From Shinisaurus crocodilurus (Eukaryota; Chordata; Lepidosauria; Squamata; Shinisauridae), in contig CM037877.1 of the NCBI GenBank assembly GCA_021292165.1, positions 131,682,274 through 131,746,273 of the forward strand: a stretch of DNA of 64,000 nucleotides, given 5' to 3'. Each line of letters begins with the position of its first letter. The first letter of the stretch is position 1. Below are positions 42,596-54,759 of this stretch, one piece after another. The notes under the pieces were generated by a model. That model made no database searches, had not been told where the DNA came from, and was given only the letters and a program-made list of their open reading frames with translations. The position numbers were made by a program, and so were the translations under genes.

Positions 42596-42948
42596 CAGGA
42601 ACCTACTGGACCAGCAATTGAATCTTATTTCAGTACTGGTGGCAGGACAGCATCCCCCACCCCCACCAACCCCACCCCACCCCACCCCCAGTTATTGCCG
42701 TTATTCACCTTTTCTTGATTCTGTTCAATCCCATTGCATCCCCTGGCTGTTTCATCTTTCTCCTGCTTCGGTGAGTCACACTGGTCTGGTGAGCCTCCAC
42801 AATCAGGGATCATGTCGTGAATAGTAAAAATGCTGCATAGCCCATGCCCATCAGATTCTGCTTTGTAATAACATTACTGAAGAGAATTCTATGTGCAATT
42901 GAGGGCTTACTCAAAAAAGAAGTGAACATTTTTACAAAGGAAGATACT

Positions 42949-43155
42949 GAGAGCCAGTGTGGCATAGTGGTGAGAGTGTCGGACTGGGACTTGGGAGATC
43001 CGGGTTCTAGTCCCCGCTTGGCCATGAAGCTCACTGGGTGACTTGGGGCCAGTCACTGACTCAGCCTAACCTACCTCACAGGGTTGTTGTGAGGATAAAA
43101 TGGAGAGGAGGATTAGGATTGTGTAAGCTGCCTTGGGTTCCTTGCAGGTTCCTTA
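42949..43155 (+). mobile_element. tRNA-derived SINE (GAGAGCCAGTG family), copy 2
   Basis: The head GAGAGCCAGTGTGGCATAGT, B box GGTTCTAGTCC, middle CCTACCTCACAGGGTTG and part of the 3' end (GCCTTGGGTTCCTTGCAGG) are present. The final GGCGGGGTATAAAT and (AAAT)n are lost. Confidence 0.87.
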
Positions 43156-43925
43156 AAAATTCCAAAAAAGGGCACTGCTTAAAATGTTTGTCACATTTCA
43201 GTCCAGGACTGGATTAGAGTAAACTTTATCATTGTGACACATGAAAATGTGCTGTATTCAAAGTGGTGTCTATCTCAGGCTTCATGCCTTATCCAGATCC
43301 ACCATTTTATCTCTGTGGCCTGTATTTATATTAATAAACCTGTTTTCATATTTAGAATAGATTCTAGATATTGGACCTGCTGTTTATGTATTGGCCACAA
43401 GATGGAGGCTTCGCCATTGAAACCAGAAAGCCTACTCCATTGTGGTGGAAGGGGAGAGTATTATTTACTGCTTTTGAAGGTGACTCAGTCTTGCTATCAG
43501 GGCTGGATCCACACCTAAGGTTTATTGCAGTACTGGGTCACTTCTGTGACTTGCGAGGCACATGATGCTCTTACTTTTCCATCCCGGTTGCATTTCTCTT
43601 GAGTTCTCGCTCTTCTGTTCTTCCGTAATTTCCTGGACTATTTTTATTTTATCACAGCTTTTTTAGCTACTGCGGTTCTCTATTGCAGTACGCGGCTAGT
43701 GTGTGCTCACCTGGCGCTGTCGTTGCCTGTCCAAGGTTGCCATGTCGTTGCCATGAAAGTGTCATAACTGGAGTTTGCCAATTGTTTTCGAGGGGCGAGG
43801 GAAATGCGGCGTCTCCCAAAGCTGTATCGGGCTTCGGCAAAACAGAGAGTGCTTTCCCGCCTCGGCCTCTCTCCCTTTCCCCCCAGGCTTCTCTCTCTTG
43901 CAAAGTGAACTGGAGAGAAAGTGCT
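43156..43925. other. Unique non-coding sequence
   Basis: No gene was supported. Overlapping frames on both strands at 43683-44072 lack motifs. Confidence 0.4.
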
Positions 43926-43929
43926 TCCC

Positions 43930-44595
43930 CCTCCACTCCACTCCCTTTTGAAAAAAAATAAAGTTTTGAATGCTGCTTTCAACCCCCTGCCCAAAGAACA
44001 ACAAGCTGTAAATGAGCCAAAATGCATGTCTACTGAGAAGTAAATCACATTATCTCCAATGGCATTACTCATAAATAAATCACATTGATTTCAATGGAAC
44101 TTGTGCTTGGGAAACCTAACACAGGAGCAATACTGCTTTGGGAAATTGGTTTTGGGTGGAGGGGAAAGGGCGTGCTGATCCTGTTGGCTTCACCCCACGG
44201 AAGGACGGTCTCTTCCCTTCTGCTTCTGTTTTGTGAGGGGGCAGGAAAAGCTTCCTCCCCTTAAAAACAATCTCGCTCCTGCACACGTTTGCTCCTTCAC
44301 ACCTTCGCATACCTGATGACCCAAAAAACCCACACCCTTTCTCTTAAGCCCCCCCACCCCGAAAAAGAAGCCGTAAATTAGTCAAAAGGCATGTGCTCAG
44401 AAATAAATCACATTCTCTTCAATGGCCTTACTCCCAGGTAAATCACATTGATTTCAACAGAGCTTGTGCTTGGGAAACTTAGAACAGGAGGAAGACTGCT
44501 TTGAGGAAAAACAATCTTGCTCCTCCTGTGCTCGTTCGCACCTTTGCATACATGACGGACCCATAATGCTTTCTCTTAAAGCGTCATTTCCCCAG
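43930..44595. repeat. Imperfect tandem duplication, about 362-bp offset
   Basis: The words GAAGTAAATCACATT (44035), TTTCAATGGAACTTGTGCTT (44091) and AACAATCTCGCTCCTGC recur later as AAATAAATCACATT (44400), TTTCAACAGAGCTTGTGCTT (44453) and AACAATCTTGCTCCTCC. The first unit has about 120 extra bases between the second and third words. Each unit also contains a GCATGT...AAGTAAAT piece like the squamate foldback at 34587. Confidence 0.65.
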
Positions 44596-44760
44596 CGTGT
44601 TCAAGGCAACGCCCAATTCTACCACTATGGAGTTAGGTGTGGGGTGGCAAACCAGGAAGACTGCAGTACATTTAAGGAGAGTGTGCCCTGTCAGTAGTGA
44701 CTGTGGAACGTTAATATAGTAGTACTGTTCTGCTAACTTGATGATATACTGTGTAATGTG

Positions 44761-44986
44761 TGGCGTAGTGGTGAGAGTGTTGGACTGGGACTCAGGAGAT
44801 CCGGGTTCTGGTCCCCGCTCGGCCATGAAACTCACTGGGTGACTTTGGGCCAGTCACTGACTCTCAGCCTAACCTACCTCACAGGGTTGTTGTGAGGATA
44901 AATTGGAGAGAAGGAGGGGGAATATGTAAGCCGCCTTGGGTTCCTTTCAGGAAAAAAGGCGGGATATAAATATAATAAATAAATAA
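44761..44986 (+). mobile_element. tRNA-derived SINE (GAGAGCCAGTG family), copy 3
   Basis: The copy starts a few bases inside the head (TGGCGTAGTGG) and runs to GGCGGGATATAAATATAATAA. TAATGTG lies on both sides (44754-44760 and 44987-44993), which suggests a short target duplication. B box GGTTCTGGTCC is intact apart from one base. Confidence 0.88.
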
Positions 44987-45237
44987 TAATGTGGATCCTA
45001 TTTAGGAAAGGTTCTTCCTGTATTCAGCTAAGCAGCAGATAAAGACATGGAAGCAACCATCAATTCTTTCCCTGCAGTCCAAGAGCAACGTATTTGGTTG
45101 GAACTTTCCCATAATTTTCTGAAAGCAGATTCCATCTGTCAGATTCTCACAATATTGGAACAGAAGAGCTCGGGGGGTGGGGTGGCGGGTGGCGGCATTT
45201 CCTAGAAATCCTGGACACAAAGCTGAAAGGGAACATC

Positions 45238-45527
45238 CAGGGCTGGCCGACCATCAGGCAGAGTGAGGCAGCCACTTCAGGCAGCAGATGCTGAGAAGTG
45301 GGGAGCAGCAGTGAGGTGCTGGGGGAGGATGCTGCGTGCCACACCCAGCCTGTCTTGTGCCCCCCAAGCCAGCCTGCTGCTTGCCATCAGGTGCAGCGGA
45401 AGACACTGTCCCATTGCCACTGTTGAACTAAGATCCAGCTGCCAGGCCAGTCGATTTCTGGGCTTGGAATGAGAGGAGCACTACCTGGTCCTTCACCTCA
45501 GGCAGGAAAATGTCTTGGGCCAGCCTG
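45238..45527. mobile_element. Foldback repeat with CAGGCTGGCC ends
   Basis: The left end CAGGGCTGGCCGACCATCAG is the imperfect inverse of the right end (GCAGGAAAATGTCTTGGGCC then AGCCTG). The CAG...CTG ends suggest hAT, but the 8-bp flanks agree at only about half of positions. Fragments lie at 282 and 42529. Confidence 0.55.
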
Positions 45528-45869
45528 GTAGAGTCAGATGACAACCATGAAAGTAACTGGCCCCAAACTGCGTGCCTCCTCTGGTCCCTGGGTCCAGCTC
45601 CAGACCCATTCTGAGCTCTGCTCTAGGCTCTACCCAGGTACCAGAAATGTGAAGTGTAGGAGCAGGCGATGCCAGAAGTCAGCTGACACCAGAGGGCCGA
45701 TCCAGTGCCTCTTGCTGATACAGAGACTCTCAGATCTGCTGTCTTCTGGGCAATTTGTTGAGGGAGACCATCAGGTCATTCCTCTGCATCACCAAACTAC
45801 TGACCTTCAGCCTGTCTCCCTTCCACCTGCGTGTCTTTTGCCCAAGGTGCTGGTCCACCACAAGGCCCT

Positions 45870-46083
45870 AGGAAGCTGCCTGCCTTATACTGAATCAGAG
45901 CCTTGGTTCATCTAACCCAGTATTGCCATCAACACTGACTAGCAGCAGCAGCTCTCCAGGGTATCAAGCAGGATTCCTTCCCAGCTCCCCCTCCCCAGCG
46001 GTGCTGGGACTGAACCTGGGGGCTGGAACCTTCTGCATGCAAAGCATGTGCTCTGCCACTAAGCTGCAGCTCCACCTACCTGG
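45870..46083 (-). mobile_element. tRNA-Ala-like SINE, copy 2
   Basis: The minus strand head reads GAGCTGCAGCTTAGTGGCAG, then CACATGCTTTGCATGCAG, which matches the anticodon arm of tRNA-Ala (TGC). The B-box region GGTTCAGTCCC follows. The 3' part ends TGATTCAGTATAAGGCAGGC. The tRNA fold is degraded, so it is a SINE and not a tRNA gene. Confidence 0.82.
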
Positions 46084-46440
46084 ACCCGAGCACTGGACAT
46101 GTTGTTTGCTGTAGCTTTTATCAGTAGGGATTGGAAACCACCCTCTTAATCTGCACTGCTTTCTCTCAGTTTGAATGAAGTTAAATATATCCATGAGCAT
46201 ATCTTTGAACATTGCCATGAATCTGGTCCCTCACTGAAATCTCTTGGCCCCCAGCCACTGAAAATTTTAAAAATGGTGTCTCCCTCCCTGCCACACAGTG
46301 AAATCTTTTATTTGATATTTCACAAACAAATGCTGGGAAATTCTATCACAGAGAGGGTCCAAATGGACATACACACAGCCTCCTTTCACTTTTCACGTAT
46401 GTGTTATTTCTTTTAACAAAAACAGTTTCTGACACTCCAA

Positions 46441-46443
46441 ATT

Positions 46444-46485
<42 letters not shown>

Positions 46486-47165
46486 TTATTTCTTACCCAC
46501 CTCTCCGTTTGGATCGAGGCGGGGAACAACAATGATCATAAAATATATAAACTAATTAAAAAACATAGCATACATTATTAAAACATCTTAAAGACATCTT
46601 AAAAGCATCCTAAAATTCCACCGGATAGGCCTGCTGGAAGAGGTCAGTCTTTATGGCTTTCTTGAATTCCAAAAGACTGCTAAGTTGACGAATCTCCTCC
46701 GGCAGGCCATTCCACAATCTGGGGGCAGCGGAAGAGAAGGTCCTCTGGGTAATACCTGTCAGCCTAGTTTTGGCTGACTGAAGTAGATTCTTCCCAGAGG
46801 ACCTGAGTGTGTGGGGCGGATTGTATGGGAGAAGGCGATCCCATAGGTAGCCTGGACCCAAACCATGTAGGGCTTTAAAGGTAATAACCAACACTTTATA
46901 CTTCGCCCAGAAACTAATTGGCAGCCAGTGAAGTGCTTTTAAAACTGGTGTAATATGGGCACCCCTAGGTGTACCAGCAACCAGTCTGGCTGCCATATTT
47001 TGCACTAATTGAAGTTTCCGGATTAGGTACAAAGGTAGCCCTATATACAGCGCATTGCAGAAGTCGAGCCTTGACGTTACCAGCGCATGCACTACCATCT
47101 TTAGGTCTTCCGAGTCTAGGAAGGGGCACAGCTGACGTATCAGTCGAAGCTGATCATAGGTTGAT
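46441..47165 (-). pseudogene. L2 LINE 3' fragment
   Basis: The minus frame at 47098-46610 (162 codons) holds the L2 C-terminal region: TSRLDFCNALYIGLP, LQLVQNMAARLVAGTPR, LHWLPISFWAKYKVL, FKALHGLGPGYL, and FSSAAPRLWNGLPEEIR. The 3' UTR continues to a (TTG)n tail, seen as (CAA)n at 46444-46484 on the plus strand. The catalytic reverse transcriptase is missing through 5' truncation. The frame is unusually intact for its likely age. Confidence 0.88.
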
Positions 47166-47459
47166 AATAGCTGATAATAAATTTCAGTGGAGGAAAGGTA
47201 GGGGCCAGTGCTTTTCCGCCAATGTTGGAAAAGATATGGGTACCTATATCTTTTCCTCCACAGGTGAAAACCCTACAGCCTTGTGAGAATAGTTAGAAGG
47301 GAAATGGCTAAACAAAGTCCTCCCATCTCCCTGGTCATCTGCTGAAACTTGCAGCCTTGGAGGGTATTTTCAGTTTTAAAAAAGGGTGGATGAGGGATAG
47401 ATCTGTGGGGAAATCATGAACAAATCATAAAGTGGGGTTTTCATTTTCTTACATGAAGG
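47166..47459. other. Unique non-coding sequence
   Basis: A small inverted pair near 47205-47260 (AAAGATATGGGTACCTATAT) is present. No gene was seen. Confidence 0.4.
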
Positions 47460-47467
47460 AACTAGAC

Positions 47468-47590
47468 CAGGTCTCTCCAACCTTGGGTCCCCAGATGTTG
47501 CCAGAATCCCTTAGCCATTAGCCATGCTGCCTGGGTATGCTGGGAGCTGTAGGCCAGCAACATCTGGGGACCCAAGGTTGGAGAGCCCTG
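47468..47590. mobile_element. hAT-type foldback MITE, CAGGGCTCTCCAACC subfamily
   Basis: The ends CAGGTCTCTCCAACCTTGG and CCAAGGTTGGAGAGCCCTG are inverted, and CAACATCTGGGG faces CCCCAGATGTTG. The flanks AACTAGAC and AGCTAGAC differ at one of 8 bases. Confidence 0.88.
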
Positions 47591-47672
47591 AGCTAGACAG
47601 AAGGCTATATTTTTTTAGCTCGTTTGCCAGACTTTAATCTTGGAGGAGTGGCAGGGAAGGGCTTGTGGGGCT

Positions 47673-47894
47673 GAGAGCCAGTGGGGCGTAGTGGTGAGAG
47701 TGTTGGACTGGGACTCGGGAGATCCGGGTTCTATTCCCGGTCAGCCATGAAACTCACTGGGTGACTTTGGGACAGTCAATGACTCTCAGCCTAACCTACC
47801 TCACAGGGTTGTTGTGAGGATAAAATGGAGAGGAGGAGAACTATATAAGCTGCCTTGGGGTCCTTGCAGGAAAAAAGGCGGGGTATAAATGAAA

Positions 47895-47929
<35 letters not shown>

Positions 47930-47931
47930 AA
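47673..47931 (+). mobile_element. tRNA-derived SINE (GAGAGCCAGTG family), copy 4
   Basis: The most complete copy: head GAGAGCCAGTGGGGCGTAGT, B-box-like GGTTCTATTCC, middle CCTACCTCACAGGGTTG, end GGCGGGGTATAAATG and an (AAAT)n tail of about nine units. Confidence 0.9.
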
Positions 47932-48205
47932 TCGTGAACCCTGAAACCCTGAAACAGAATCTCTTACAGCCACCATCATGAGGCGGCGGCGGCGGCGGGG
48001 GGGGGATATGGAGAACACCTTCCTCCCCCAAGTCCCTCCTGTGTCATTCTCAAACTTTCAGTATTAGAGCGTATGCAGAGTATATGTGTTCACCTGGTAT
48101 TTATTTGTTTGTTATAATTGTTAGTTGCCCAGTGATGTCATTTCTCTGGGTGACACACACATTTAAACAATGAAAACATAGAAACCATAAAATATAATCA
48201 CAATA

Positions 48206-48459
48206 CAGGCAGCCCCCAGGTTACGAACGTGTTCCATTCTTAAGAATGTCTTTCAGTCGAATTTGTGTATGTAAGCCAGAACAGCATAGCGCTCTACACG
48301 TTAAAATCGGCATTTGCGCAAATTGCGTTAATTATGCAAATCGCATAGTATACTACGCTATGTACTCTACGTAAACGACGTCGCGCCGGGGAACCCAGAA
48401 GTCCATTCTTAAGTATCGGTTGTCTGTAAGTTGGACGTTCTTAACTCGGGGACTGCCTG
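48206..48459. mobile_element. TA-flanked MITE with CAGGCAGTCCCC ends, copy 2
   Basis: The ends CAGGCAGCCCCCAGGTTACG and CTCGGGGACTGCCTG are flanked by TA (48204-48205, 48460-48461). The body aligns in reverse to 25297-25548, including GCATAGTATACTACGCTATG. Confidence 0.8.
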
Positions 48460-48461
48460 TA

Positions 48462-50750
48462 TACACTAAAAATCAAGGATACAGAAGCCAAAACCAGTAC
48501 GGGAAAAGATAACCTAGTCACAGAAAGCCAATAATGTATATTCTGTGAGATATAATGTGAAATGTTGTGTAAGCATGTATAAAACTGCTATGAATTGTGT
48601 CATGCTGCAGTGGAGGGTGGGGGAGATGCACGTGTAGCGGGTAGTATAGGAGCATGGGAGATATGGAAGGTGTATGCACATGTGTGTATGTGAGAAAGAT
48701 ATCATTTGTATTTTGCTGACACGATCACACTCTCCAACTCAATGTTCATCCTATGACAGCACAGTAGTCCAGCTGAGTGCTGCTGAAGGACACACCACCA
48801 CAAAATCCAGCATTCTAGAGTAGAAGAACCTCTGATCAGAAAAGTAAGTAATGGCTTGCTGCTAAGAAGGACTTCAGCCTTGCACTGTACTGTACCATCT
48901 TGTTTTTTTCCTTCTTTTTTGATTGCACATAGTTTTAGACCTGTCATGGTTCTCTAGTTTTCTTTTGTCCTAAGGTGGAACCAGCTTGTTGTCCCCAGAC
49001 AACCATGGCAATTTCAGAGCAGGCTCCGACTGCTGCCTCAGCTTAGCTGGTTAGACAGGCAGACAAACCAAAGAGAGAGGCGATGACTTGAGGAAGCGAA
49101 GGCTACTTCAGCTCACAGGCAGATGGAGGGACGATGCTCCATGTTGGGAGAGACAAAGCCAGCTTTCCACTTTCCTGTCCAAGTCTCTGAGTTGCCTTCT
49201 GCTCCTCTGCTTTGTGACGCTTCTCACGTTAGGTGAGAGATTGTCATGACTTTGTGGCTGAGGTGATTAATTAGAGACATCGTAGGGTTTGGGAACATGT
49301 GTCGGACTCCACATCTGCCCCATGACAGCAGGGCAAAATAAGTGAAGTGTCTTCCCTTCCCACTTTCCTCCTTGCCACTCTAATCGGCTGTGACACATAG
49401 ACCAGCTGTTCAGAGACGCAACCCGCCTCCCCTGTCCCCAAAACTGTTCCAAAGTGAGGAGGATGGGGCCATGCCAAAATATGGACATAAGATATTGCCA
49501 TCAGCCCAGCAAGGTCTGAAAGATCAAATGGAACATACGGGAACATATTCCATGGAATGGAATATGGCCATTTAAGACTGCAGCCTTGAATGATCTATTC
49601 TTCCTTGCTAAAAAAAATAAAATACATACATTCCAAAGCGTGCAAATTGTGCAAGCTTATGCAAGATGAGCAAATCTGCATAATAATAATTTTAACTGCA
49701 GAGGCATAACCTGGATTTTCTGGGTGAAGAATTTGTGTATAATTGGGGACAAATTTTGGAATTTCATTTATTATTGTGATGAAGGCTGTGAATACTTGTA
49801 GTTTGGTGAATATGACTAGATGGATGTTATTATTAGTTCCTCAGTAAAACTGTGCTGACCATACAGCTTAACTTGCTCCTGTCCGGTCTGGTCTGGTCTG
49901 GTCTGGAGTTTTATTTGCTCTTATTGTGAGGGGGAGGGGAGTGAAAAATCTCAACCTTTAAACAGGTTAGTGAATATTCTGTGCTGGTAACCTGAGGCCT
50001 CAGAAAGCAGAGGAGACCCTGCCTGAAAGTCAAAGGGGGAGGGGAGGGGATCCTTCTGAGTCTGTAAGAGTAGGGGGGAACAGGAAGAACCCCAGCTGAG
50101 ACTGGTTTGGAGGACAAGCCCCTCCCCCCAGAGTCCAGGGGCTGGAAGGGGACAGCTTGCCACCTGAGAGGAGGGGTCCAACTTAGTCCACAGGTTACAA
50201 CAGCAATGAAAGCTGTGAACCATCTGCAGCAGGAGGAGAGTTGCAAATAATTTAGTAAACACGAGGTTTGGCTAGTCTGTAATTTGTTAGGCCTTAGGTT
50301 GCCACATGGCTATTTGTTATTTTTGCTGACATAGCAAAACACAGCAACAGCTCTGAATTTTATGCTTCTGCTTGTTCCCCCAAATTCTGATTTCTTACTG
50401 CAAAATAAATCTAAACACGGAATGTAAAAACTTGCAGGAGTATATTATTTTCTGGCTGAAATCCATGCAGTGAGGGTTTGAAGGCCCAGCCGAGGCAATA
50501 TTCTACACAAAGTGCCAGACAAACATGACAGGTGGTTGGCCTGTTTGCACTTTTCCCCCCTCAACAGCTGTATCTGCAGATATTTGCATATCTGTAAACT
50601 GGTACAATTGTCAGCACATTGCCATTATGGCATGCCAGAGGTATGCCAATTTCCCATATGTTGCCAGATCAGATATTACAGATCAGGTGTGAGTCTGATG
50701 CACATTACTTATTTCCTAAATAGATAGTGAACTAGGGTAGAAACGCCCTT
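48462..50750. other. Unique non-coding sequence
   Basis: No gene was supported. A pentamer run (GGTCT)n lies at about 49884-49907. Parts near 50330-50700 are AT-rich and may be conserved non-coding, which cannot be tested here. Confidence 0.4.
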
Positions 50751-50753
50751 ACA

Positions 50754-50846
50754 GTACAATCCTATGCATGTCTACTCAGAAGTAAGTCTTCTTGTTTTCA
50801 ATGGAGCTTACTCCCAGGTAGGTACATATGTATAAGATTGCAGCAT
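50754..50846. repeat. Short foldback, GCAATCCTATGCATG type
   Basis: ACAATCCTATGCATGTCTAC and AGAAGTAAGTC at the left face GAGCTTACTCCCAGG and GTATAAGATTGCAGC at the right. The length is about 90 bp, like the copy at 34587. Confidence 0.6.
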
Positions 50847-52637
50847 AGGTTCAGCAGACATTGCAAGGTCAATAATATTTAAAATACCTCTCATTATCTT
50901 TGGAGCAGGGGACACCATGAGCAATGGACTTGGAGTGCAATGTTTTATATCTATACAAATATAGTCACCACTTCAAGAATTAGTCATTTTTCCAGTTTGC
51001 TGGATTTTGTTTAAGTTATAGCAAAAACTTGTGTATGTTTATGTTGAACTAAGTTTCACTGTGTTCAGTGTCTCTTACTCCCATTAACTGTGCATAAGAT
51101 GGGGCAGCCTCAAATGCTTCTATTAGCAGGAACCCTGGCTGTAGCACATTTGACATGCATAAGGTCACACAAGTTCAGCCCCTGACATCTCCAATCTTGG
51201 GAGAGATTTCTGCTGCAGCCCGACTGCCCGAGTTCCTTGTAAAGGGCACAGGGTCAAGAACTCTTGCCAAGTGCATGACTGGCAGAAATGCACACAAATA
51301 TTTTGCTTGGTGTGTGGTGACCTGGCACCAGCAGGCAACCTGGCTACGGGCACAGATCTGGTGCAGTGGCGCCAACTAGTACCAGCTGCCACCATCGAGA
51401 GTAGACCAAACCCAGCCTCCTCTTTCCCTAAGCGCTCCCGATCCCCTCTTGTGTCCTTAAGGGAGCACAGCTTAGGTTACAGGTTTGGCTCAGCACGTTG
51501 CGTGCAACCTGGTCTTTAAATTAGCGTTAGCGTGACCAATAATGTGGCACACCCTTTGTGTGCCTCCCCCCATTCACCCCCAAAGCACACAGTCTGTGTT
51601 GCGGTGAGAAGAACAGTGTAAAAGATTAGGGATCCAGGCGAAAAGTGCAGAATGGAACAAGAATTAGTCAGTTTCAAAGCACAAAGTAACAAGCGGTCTT
51701 AAGGTTGCAATTCAGCGGCAAATGGCAAAGAAACAGAAAAACACAGACTAGCTACCCACAGCCATGCAGTAAGCTGCCTACCTGATTCCTTGAAGAACCC
51801 TGGTCTCCGTGGTGCAATTTCCTCTGGTGCCTGTGTCAAGACCTTTCTACCTTTTGGGAGACCTACATGCCAGCACCGATACCGAAGAAAAAGACCCGGA
51901 ACTTCCTTTCCCAGCGGGGTATATCTCCTTGGGTCCCCCCCCCCCGCTTCCGGGGTGGAGATTCCCAAAAAGAATCCTGCGTTTGAATGTGGCTGATTCT
52001 CTACCCATTGCTCATCCTTGGCCCACAGGTGGGTTCTTGAAGATTCTCCATTGTTTTGGGCACCTGGGCAACTGACCGGTCAATGGGTTTGAGAAGCTCT
52101 CCCAATGCGTTGGAAAGCTCTCCTATTGTGTGGGCTAAGCTGAAGCACTTGGCCTTCATGTGACCTCAGCCAGGGCGGTTGCATCTCAACACCAGCGTCC
52201 AGGTGGTGTGACCTTTGGCAGAGACATGCAATTTATTGTAAAATGGCGGTTTCTTCCTATTGCACCTGGGTAAGATGGAGTCAGTATGGTCTGGCTGAGT
52301 GGGCCGCTCCAGGCCGACCATAACATGGTGTACTTTATGTTGAGCTCTTGCACAATGGCACTACACACCTTGTGTATACACCTTTGTGCCTTCTGGATTT
52401 TGCAAAATCACAGTTGTTTTCAGTCATATTATTACAGGAAAAATTCACTCTCCATTCTCACCAGCCTGGCCTCAAGGAAAGATGTCACACCTGTGACGTC
52501 ACAGCACAGGCAACATGGACCCTTTTCACTTTTTGTGTCATATCGATTAAATTGTGAGCCTCTGGGCAGGGAGTGCCTATATCTTTTAATAGCTGTACTG
52601 TGCTTCGAAAATGTTAGACACTTTAAAAGTGCTGAAT

Positions 52638-52668
<31 letters not shown>

Positions 52669-53340
52669 CAACAACAAAACAAAACAAAAACAAACAACAA
52701 CTCCTCATCTCCATTGGTAAAGTGTAGTATTACCCCTGAAATATCTCACCACTTGGAAGGAGGAGGCATGTAACAATATCTATTGACGATGTTTCTTGCC
52801 AAAATTGAAAGGAGTTGCAAACTTTCTGGGAGAGGTTGCTGCCTGTCACCCCATCTCTACGTTGGAAGGAACTGAGAAAACTGAGCAAGCAGAGGCTGAT
52901 GTGGGCCATCAAACAGCAGGGCAGTAATAACCTCATTATTACCTCCGAGATGCCAGGGCTGCCAACGCAGCAGCCCTTCTGCTGACCACACTCTGCTGCT
53001 TGGCAGTTTGCAGTGCCTGTAATTGCAAGAGCGGCTTCTGCTTCACACCTTGCTTCTCGTTAGCTCCCCGCTGCTATGCCACATGGGCAGGGGAGGAGGA
53101 GGGCATGCTGAGCCCTTGCCCATCCCAGCCCCACCTGCCTCACCTGCTTGCGCAGAGCAGAGTTTTGGTCAAACAAGCAAGCAAGTGAACCTCCATTTAA
53201 TGTGTATCTTCTGTATTTATCACAAGAGCAACAGCTTGGTGCTACTGCAGGCAAAACCAGACACCAACTTACCATACAACCTTTGCCTAGAAACAATCCA
53301 TGTGGTGGTTCTAACTGTGTGGAGAGCTGATGATCTAGAG
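50847..53340. other. Mostly unique sequence with (CAA)n
   Basis: No coding or repeat family was recognised in about 2.5 kb. A (CAA)n/(CAAA)n tract lies at 52637-52700. Frames on both strands at 51155-51520 and 51700-52080 lack motifs. A retroviral LTR was considered for 51390-52250 but no terminal signals were found. Confidence 0.4.
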
Positions 53341-53475
53341 CAGTGTTCTCCAACCTTGGGTCCCCAGATGTTTTTGGCCTACAACTCCCAGCATGCTCCA
53401 GCCAGCGTAGCTGGCTGGGGCATGCTGGGAGTTGCAGGCCAAAAACATCTGGGGACCCAAGGTTGGAGAACACTG
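53341..53475. mobile_element. Palindromic hAT-type MITE, copy 6
   Basis: A complete copy starting CAGTGTTCTCCAACC and ending with its complement, centre AGCGTAGCTGGCTGG. The flanks ATCTAGAG and CTCCAGAT agree at only 5 of 8 bases directly, but the target fits the TCTAGA-like preference of the other copies. Confidence 0.85.
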
Positions 53476-53586
53476 CTCCAGATCTATCTAAAGGCCTAAT
53501 TCCTCACCCTGTTTCCCAGAGTGGCCAACCAGATGCCTCTTGGGAAGTCATCAGGCAGGATATGAGGGCAACAGCTCTCCCCCACT

Positions 53587-53643
53587 GTTATGCTGGCTGG
53601 GGCATGCTGGGAGTTGTAGGCCAAAAACATCTGGGGACCCAAG
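53587..53643 (+). mobile_element. Single arm of the palindromic hAT-type MITE
   Basis: TATGCTGGCTGGGGCATGCT and the following GGGAGTTGTAGGCC and CATCTGGGGACCCAAG are the right half of the element. The terminal GGTTGGAGAACACTG is missing, and it lies 112 bp after a full copy. Confidence 0.75.
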
Positions 53644-54759
53644 ATCATCTTCACACTGATCTATAGGCTACAGGCACTCGGTGAGTTGAGCAGCAAGGCG
53701 TTCACACAAGTGTGAGCAAATGTGCAGTTGTCACCTTTTAATCCAACAAATTAAGGACGGTCCAGTCTTTCACTACACCAGTGGGGCAAAATACGAAGGA
53801 CAGTATCAGGGTGTATTGCAACCACAATATAATAATGGGTATCTTGTGATGTCACTTTAATTATTCAATGTTGACCTGGAAAACCAGTCACTTACTGCCA
53901 CTTAGTTTCCAACATAGCAATTTCAGTTTTCAGAATAGGTAAGGTTTCCTCTATTTTGTACTGCTGTGCTGAAGAGCTCCTGAAATATGACCAGTCTATG
54001 AAAATTATGAACAGGTGGCAACAACCAACAAGCCTTATTTGACTCAGGGCATACATGCACCATGTGGCTGGAGCGTACAAATGGCCACCACACTTGGAAA
54101 TTCTTCAGCAGCGGCCATGTGATCAATTTTCACTTTCTGTTTTGAACACAAAGCAGGTGTTCCTCTGCTGCACATGACCTGCTACAATTCCTCTGGGAGA
54201 ACTGTTCCCTCCCCTGGTCAGAGACATGCATACATCTATATTCAACTGCAGTTTGAGCCAGTACCACAACTAGGATGCCTGTAGAGTGGGAAAGGGTTGG
54301 GGGTGGGGAGAGAATGTGTTTAGGCTTGCATGTGAATGCATGTTGGATTTACCAACATACAGATTTAAATCAGATTTAAACATTACGGTTTCCCCTCAAA
54401 ATCCTTGTAACTGTGAAGGTTTGGTGAGAGAAGCAAGGATCCTTTATTAGATGTTCTCAGCCCCTTTGTAGAACTGCACTTCCCAGAGTTTCTTAATCAG
54501 AGATCAATTCTGAAATTAGCTTACATTTGTAGAATAGCTAGAGATGGGCAACATCTTCACAGTTCATCTCAGATTGGCTCAGAAAGAAGCAGAGTTATTC
54601 CAATAGCTTTGCTTATGGCCAAAAGGTTGGCTTATTTCTATGTCCAATCCAACTTCATAAAAAAGCCAACCCTCCATCCTCTCATACAGGTCCCTCTCCA
54701 GTCTCCACCTCTCCACCCCATGATTCCCTGAAATCCCTTTCTTAACTGGTGTGCTGGCC
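53644..54759. other. Unique non-coding sequence
   Basis: No gene or repeat was recognised. Confidence 0.45.

Noticed and set aside
45870..46083. Possible tRNA-Ala gene
   Set aside because: The tRNA-like head lacks a clean cloverleaf and is joined to a SINE body that also occurs at 12679.
51360..51380. Retroviral primer binding site (TGGCGCCAAC)
   Set aside because: Only about seven bases match and no LTR end lies next to it.
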